In this document: piece by piece, positions 62,206 through 64,000 of the stretch | How the letters are laid out: each line of letters starts with the position of its first letter | How positions within the stretch are numbered: the first letter of the stretch is position 1 | Program-made: the position numbers and the translations under genes | Assembly: GCA_030668875.1 (NCBI GenBank) | Contig: DAOVER010000011.1 | Coordinates: forward strand, 1 to 64,000 | DNA from: Candidatus Heimdallarchaeota archaeon | GTDB lineage: Archaea > Asgardarchaeota > Heimdallarchaeia > Heimdallarchaeales > Heimdallarchaeaceae | Direction of reading: 5' to 3' | Length of the DNA: 64,000 nt | The notes under the pieces: generated by a model | Told to the model about the DNA's origin: nothing | What the model saw: the letters and a program-made list of their open reading frames with translations, nothing else | The model's database searches: none

Positions 62206-63918
62206 ATGCCAAAAAAAATATGGAATTATTGTGAAGGTATTCCTGAGACAGTTGAAGTACCTGAAATAAGTATGAGTGAGCTGTTCAGAAATACAGTTGA
62301 TAAGTATCCTGAAAGGAATGCAACTCATTTTAAAGGCAAATTCATGACATATACAGAAATTGAAGAAGATGTCAATAGATTAGCAAACGCTCTTCAAGAT
62401 TTAGGTATAAAGAAAGGTGATAAAGTAGCAATTTTAACTCCTAATTCCCCACAGTTTGTAGTATCATTTTTAGCTACAATGTCTTTAGGAGCAGTGCTTA
62501 CCGCAATTAGTCCTCTGGCTACAGTTAAAGAAATAAGATTTCAACTACAAGATAGTGAGGCTAAAGCAATAATAGCTATGGATTTATTTCTAGATAAAAT
62601 AAGAGAAATTAAAGATGAAACAAACATTAAGCATGTTATAGTCTCATCTGTAGCCGATGCATTACCACCAGTAACAGCATTTCTATATAAATACGTTATT
62701 GGAAGAAAGAATCCAAAAGTAAAAGGAGAATTAGTCTATAAGAAAGTTCTAAAAACAGCTGAGAACAAAAGAATAAATACAAAGATTAATGCTAAAGAAG
62801 ACGTAGCCGTCCTACAATACACAGGAGGGACAACTGGGATAATTAAGGGCGCGATGCTGACTCACTACAATCTAATAGCTCAAGCTACTATTTTACCCTA
62901 TTGGGATAAGTGGTTACCTGAACGACCTAAAGGTCAGTATCAGATCCTAGGAGTCTTACCACTATCACACATTTTCGGTCTATCAACATCTTTCTTCTGG
63001 TCTATATCCGTAGGTGGTTGTTTATATCTAGTTCCTGATCCTCGTGATTTGGATAGCATTTTAACCGAAATTCATAAGAACGGAATTCAATGGATGAATG
63101 CAGTACCTGTACTTTTCCAAAAACTAGCTGAGCATCCAAAAATCGGAAAGTATGATTTAACCTCTTTGTACTTGTGTATTTCCGGCGGTGAAGCACTTCC
63201 CGAAACAACAACTCAAAAATTCGAAAAAGCTTCAAGATGTATTCTAGTCGAAGGATATGGTCTTTCTGAAAGTTCCCCAGTTACCCATGTCAATCCAGCT
63301 AATTATGATAAACGCAGAGTTGGTTCAATTGGTATTCCACTTCCAAATACAATCTCAATGATTGTTGATATTGATACACACGAAGAGATATCTGAATTTG
63401 GTGTTCCTGGAGAACTTTGGATTCGCGGTCCTAGCGTTATGAAAGGTTATTGGAATAATAAGGAAGAAACTGAAAATACTTTAGTTAAGGGTTGGTTACG
63501 TACTGGTGACATTGCTACTTATGCTGAAGGTGGTTACTTCTCTATTGTAGATCGAGCAAAGGATATGATTAGTGTTTCTGGTTACAAAGTATGGCCAAAC
63601 GAAGTAGAAGACGTTTTATACACCCATCCTGACATCAACATGGTAGCTGTTGTTCAATCTAAAACTGAAACTGGTGAGATGGTTAAGGCTGTCTTAGTTG
63701 CTGAACCCGGAAGTAAAGAATTAACTCAAGCTGAGATTAAAGAATTTTGCAAAGATCAACTTTCTCCATATAAAATCCCTAAAATTATCGAGTATAGGAA
63801 AGAATTACCTAGATCTCCAGTTGGAAAAGTATTGAGAAAATTACTGAGAACAGATGTTTCTGTTCCTGATAGCAGATCAGCAACTCCAGAAAGGAGTAAA
63901 GAGACAATAAATAACTAA
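62206..63918 (+). CDS. Long-chain-type acyl-CoA synthetase (AMP-binding)
   Basis: The ATP-binding P-loop YTGGTTGIIKGAMLTH near residue 205, the GYGLSESSPVTH motif near 350 and the C-terminal hinge GWLRTGDIATYAEGGYFSIVDRAKDMI near 430 all match ANL-family ligases of the FadD type. A lysine near the end (PRSPVGKVLRKLL) is the catalytic residue of the second half-reaction. The enzyme activates a fatty or similar acid to its CoA ester. No beta-oxidation genes lie nearby in the window; the gene is followed by a T-rich tail. Confidence 0.9.
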   Translation: MPKKIWNYCEGIPETVEVPEISMSELFRNTVDKYPERNATHFKGKFMTYTEIEEDVNRLANALQDLGIKKGDKVAILTPNSPQFVVSFLATMSLGAVLTAISPLATVKEIRFQLQDSEAKAIIAMDLFLDKIREIKDETNIKHVIVSSVADALPPVTAFLYKYVIGRKNPKVKGELVYKKVLKTAENKRINTKINAKEDVAVLQYTGGTTGIIKGAMLTHYNLIAQATILPYWDKWLPERPKGQYQILGVLPLSHIFGLSTSFFWSISVGGCLYLVPDPRDLDSILTEIHKNGIQWMNAVPVLFQKLAEHPKIGKYDLTSLYLCISGGEALPETTTQKFEKASRCILVEGYGLSESSPVTHVNPANYDKRRVGSIGIPLPNTISMIVDIDTHEEISEFGVPGELWIRGPSVMKGYWNNKEETENTLVKGWLRTGDIATYAEGGYFSIVDRAKDMISVSGYKVWPNEVEDVLYTHPDINMVAVVQSKTETGEMVKAVLVAEPGSKELTQAEIKEFCKDQLSPYKIPKIIEYRKELPRSPVGKVLRKLLRTDVSVPDSRSATPERSKETINN

Positions 63919-63920
63919 TC

Positions 63921-63943
63921 TCTTTTCACTTTTTTATTTATTT
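63921..63943 (+). terminator. Poly-T terminator
   Basis: TCTTTTCACTTTTTTATTTATTTT follows the stop codon of the acyl-CoA synthetase. Confidence 0.45.
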
Positions 63944-64000
63944 TAACTTATCAACCTCTTCACATTGTATACTTAAATCATTAATTTTTTTAATTTTAAG

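Noticed and set aside
1-64000. tRNA, rRNA, CRISPR, insertion sequence or prophage
   Set aside because: I found no cloverleaf, rRNA core, repeated spacer array, transposase or phage gene in either strand.

Overview
The window is AT-rich, densely coded archaeal DNA that most likely comes from an Asgard archaeon, perhaps Heimdallarchaeia-like. The taxonomic call rests on a two-domain gelsolin-like protein (32603-33217), a longin-like protein coupled to a multi-span membrane protein (60887-62078), a soluble group 3b-type [NiFe] hydrogenase operon, a TrmB-family regulator, ECF and archaeal-style promoters, and two likely F420-dependent enzymes. Many genes look leaderless with a TATA-like box about 25-30 nt upstream. 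Others carry a GGTGA Shine-Dalgarno motif whose internal GTG was taken as the start in the supplied ORF track, so I moved several starts. I saw no rRNA, tRNA, CRISPR array, insertion sequence or phage gene. No gene-free stretch exceeds about 250 bases.

Layout. 1-12.2 kb: the 5' end of a luciferase-like (F420-type) oxidoreductase, a CrtI/RetSat-like FAD oxidoreductase, DegV, a TPR protein, a surface protein, a PadR-like regulator fused to a degenerate methyltransferase, an SLC41/MgtE-type cation transporter, CutA, a TPR/hypothetical pair, a nucleotidyltransferase-fold protein and a DDN-type nitroreductase. 12.2-27.9 kb: two paralogues of a family often labelled quinate 5-dehydrogenase, a PHP phosphoesterase, an M3 oligoendopeptidase, two tandem solute-binding proteins, TldD/TldE, an alpha/beta hydrolase, an S9 peptidase, a PAP2 phosphatase and a nucleotidyltransferase. 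The region is rich in peptide handling: two peptidases, TldD/E and oligopeptide-type binding proteins.

27.9-42.9 kb: a ferritin-like protein, an APH-like kinase, a branched-chain aminotransferase, a MazG-like pyrophosphohydrolase, a degenerate methyltransferase pair, the gelsolin-like protein followed by a zinc-ribbon protein and a coiled-coil membrane protein, then an ABC ATPase/FtsX permease/ABC ATPase operon, a histidine phosphatase and a metallophosphoesterase. 42.9-49.3 kb: a zinc-ribbon membrane protein divergent from a TrmB-family regulator with two operator-like inverted repeats between them, a ferredoxin-nitroreductase, an epimerase, and a CoA-disulfide/persulfide reductase with a rhodanese domain. 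49.5-53.9 kb: sulfhydrogenase beta, gamma, delta and alpha subunits plus the maturation protease. 54-64 kb: a GPH-type transporter, an ECF transporter (S, fused A1-A2, T), a small secreted Cys-rich protein, a threonine-synthase-like protein lacking the PLP lysine but carrying a winged-helix tail, the longin/membrane pair and an acyl-CoA synthetase.

The strongest unusual signals are: (1) two tandem SBP_bac_5-type proteins whose fold order is circularly permuted, with a membrane anchor at each end; (2) a remnant of the convergent tldE 3' end between them, which records the duplication; (3) the threonine-synthase-like pseudoenzyme-HTH fusion (Lys to Arg at the PLP site); (4) paired inverted repeats controlling a TrmB-family regulator and a zinc-ribbon membrane protein; (5) the gelsolin and longin neighbourhoods.
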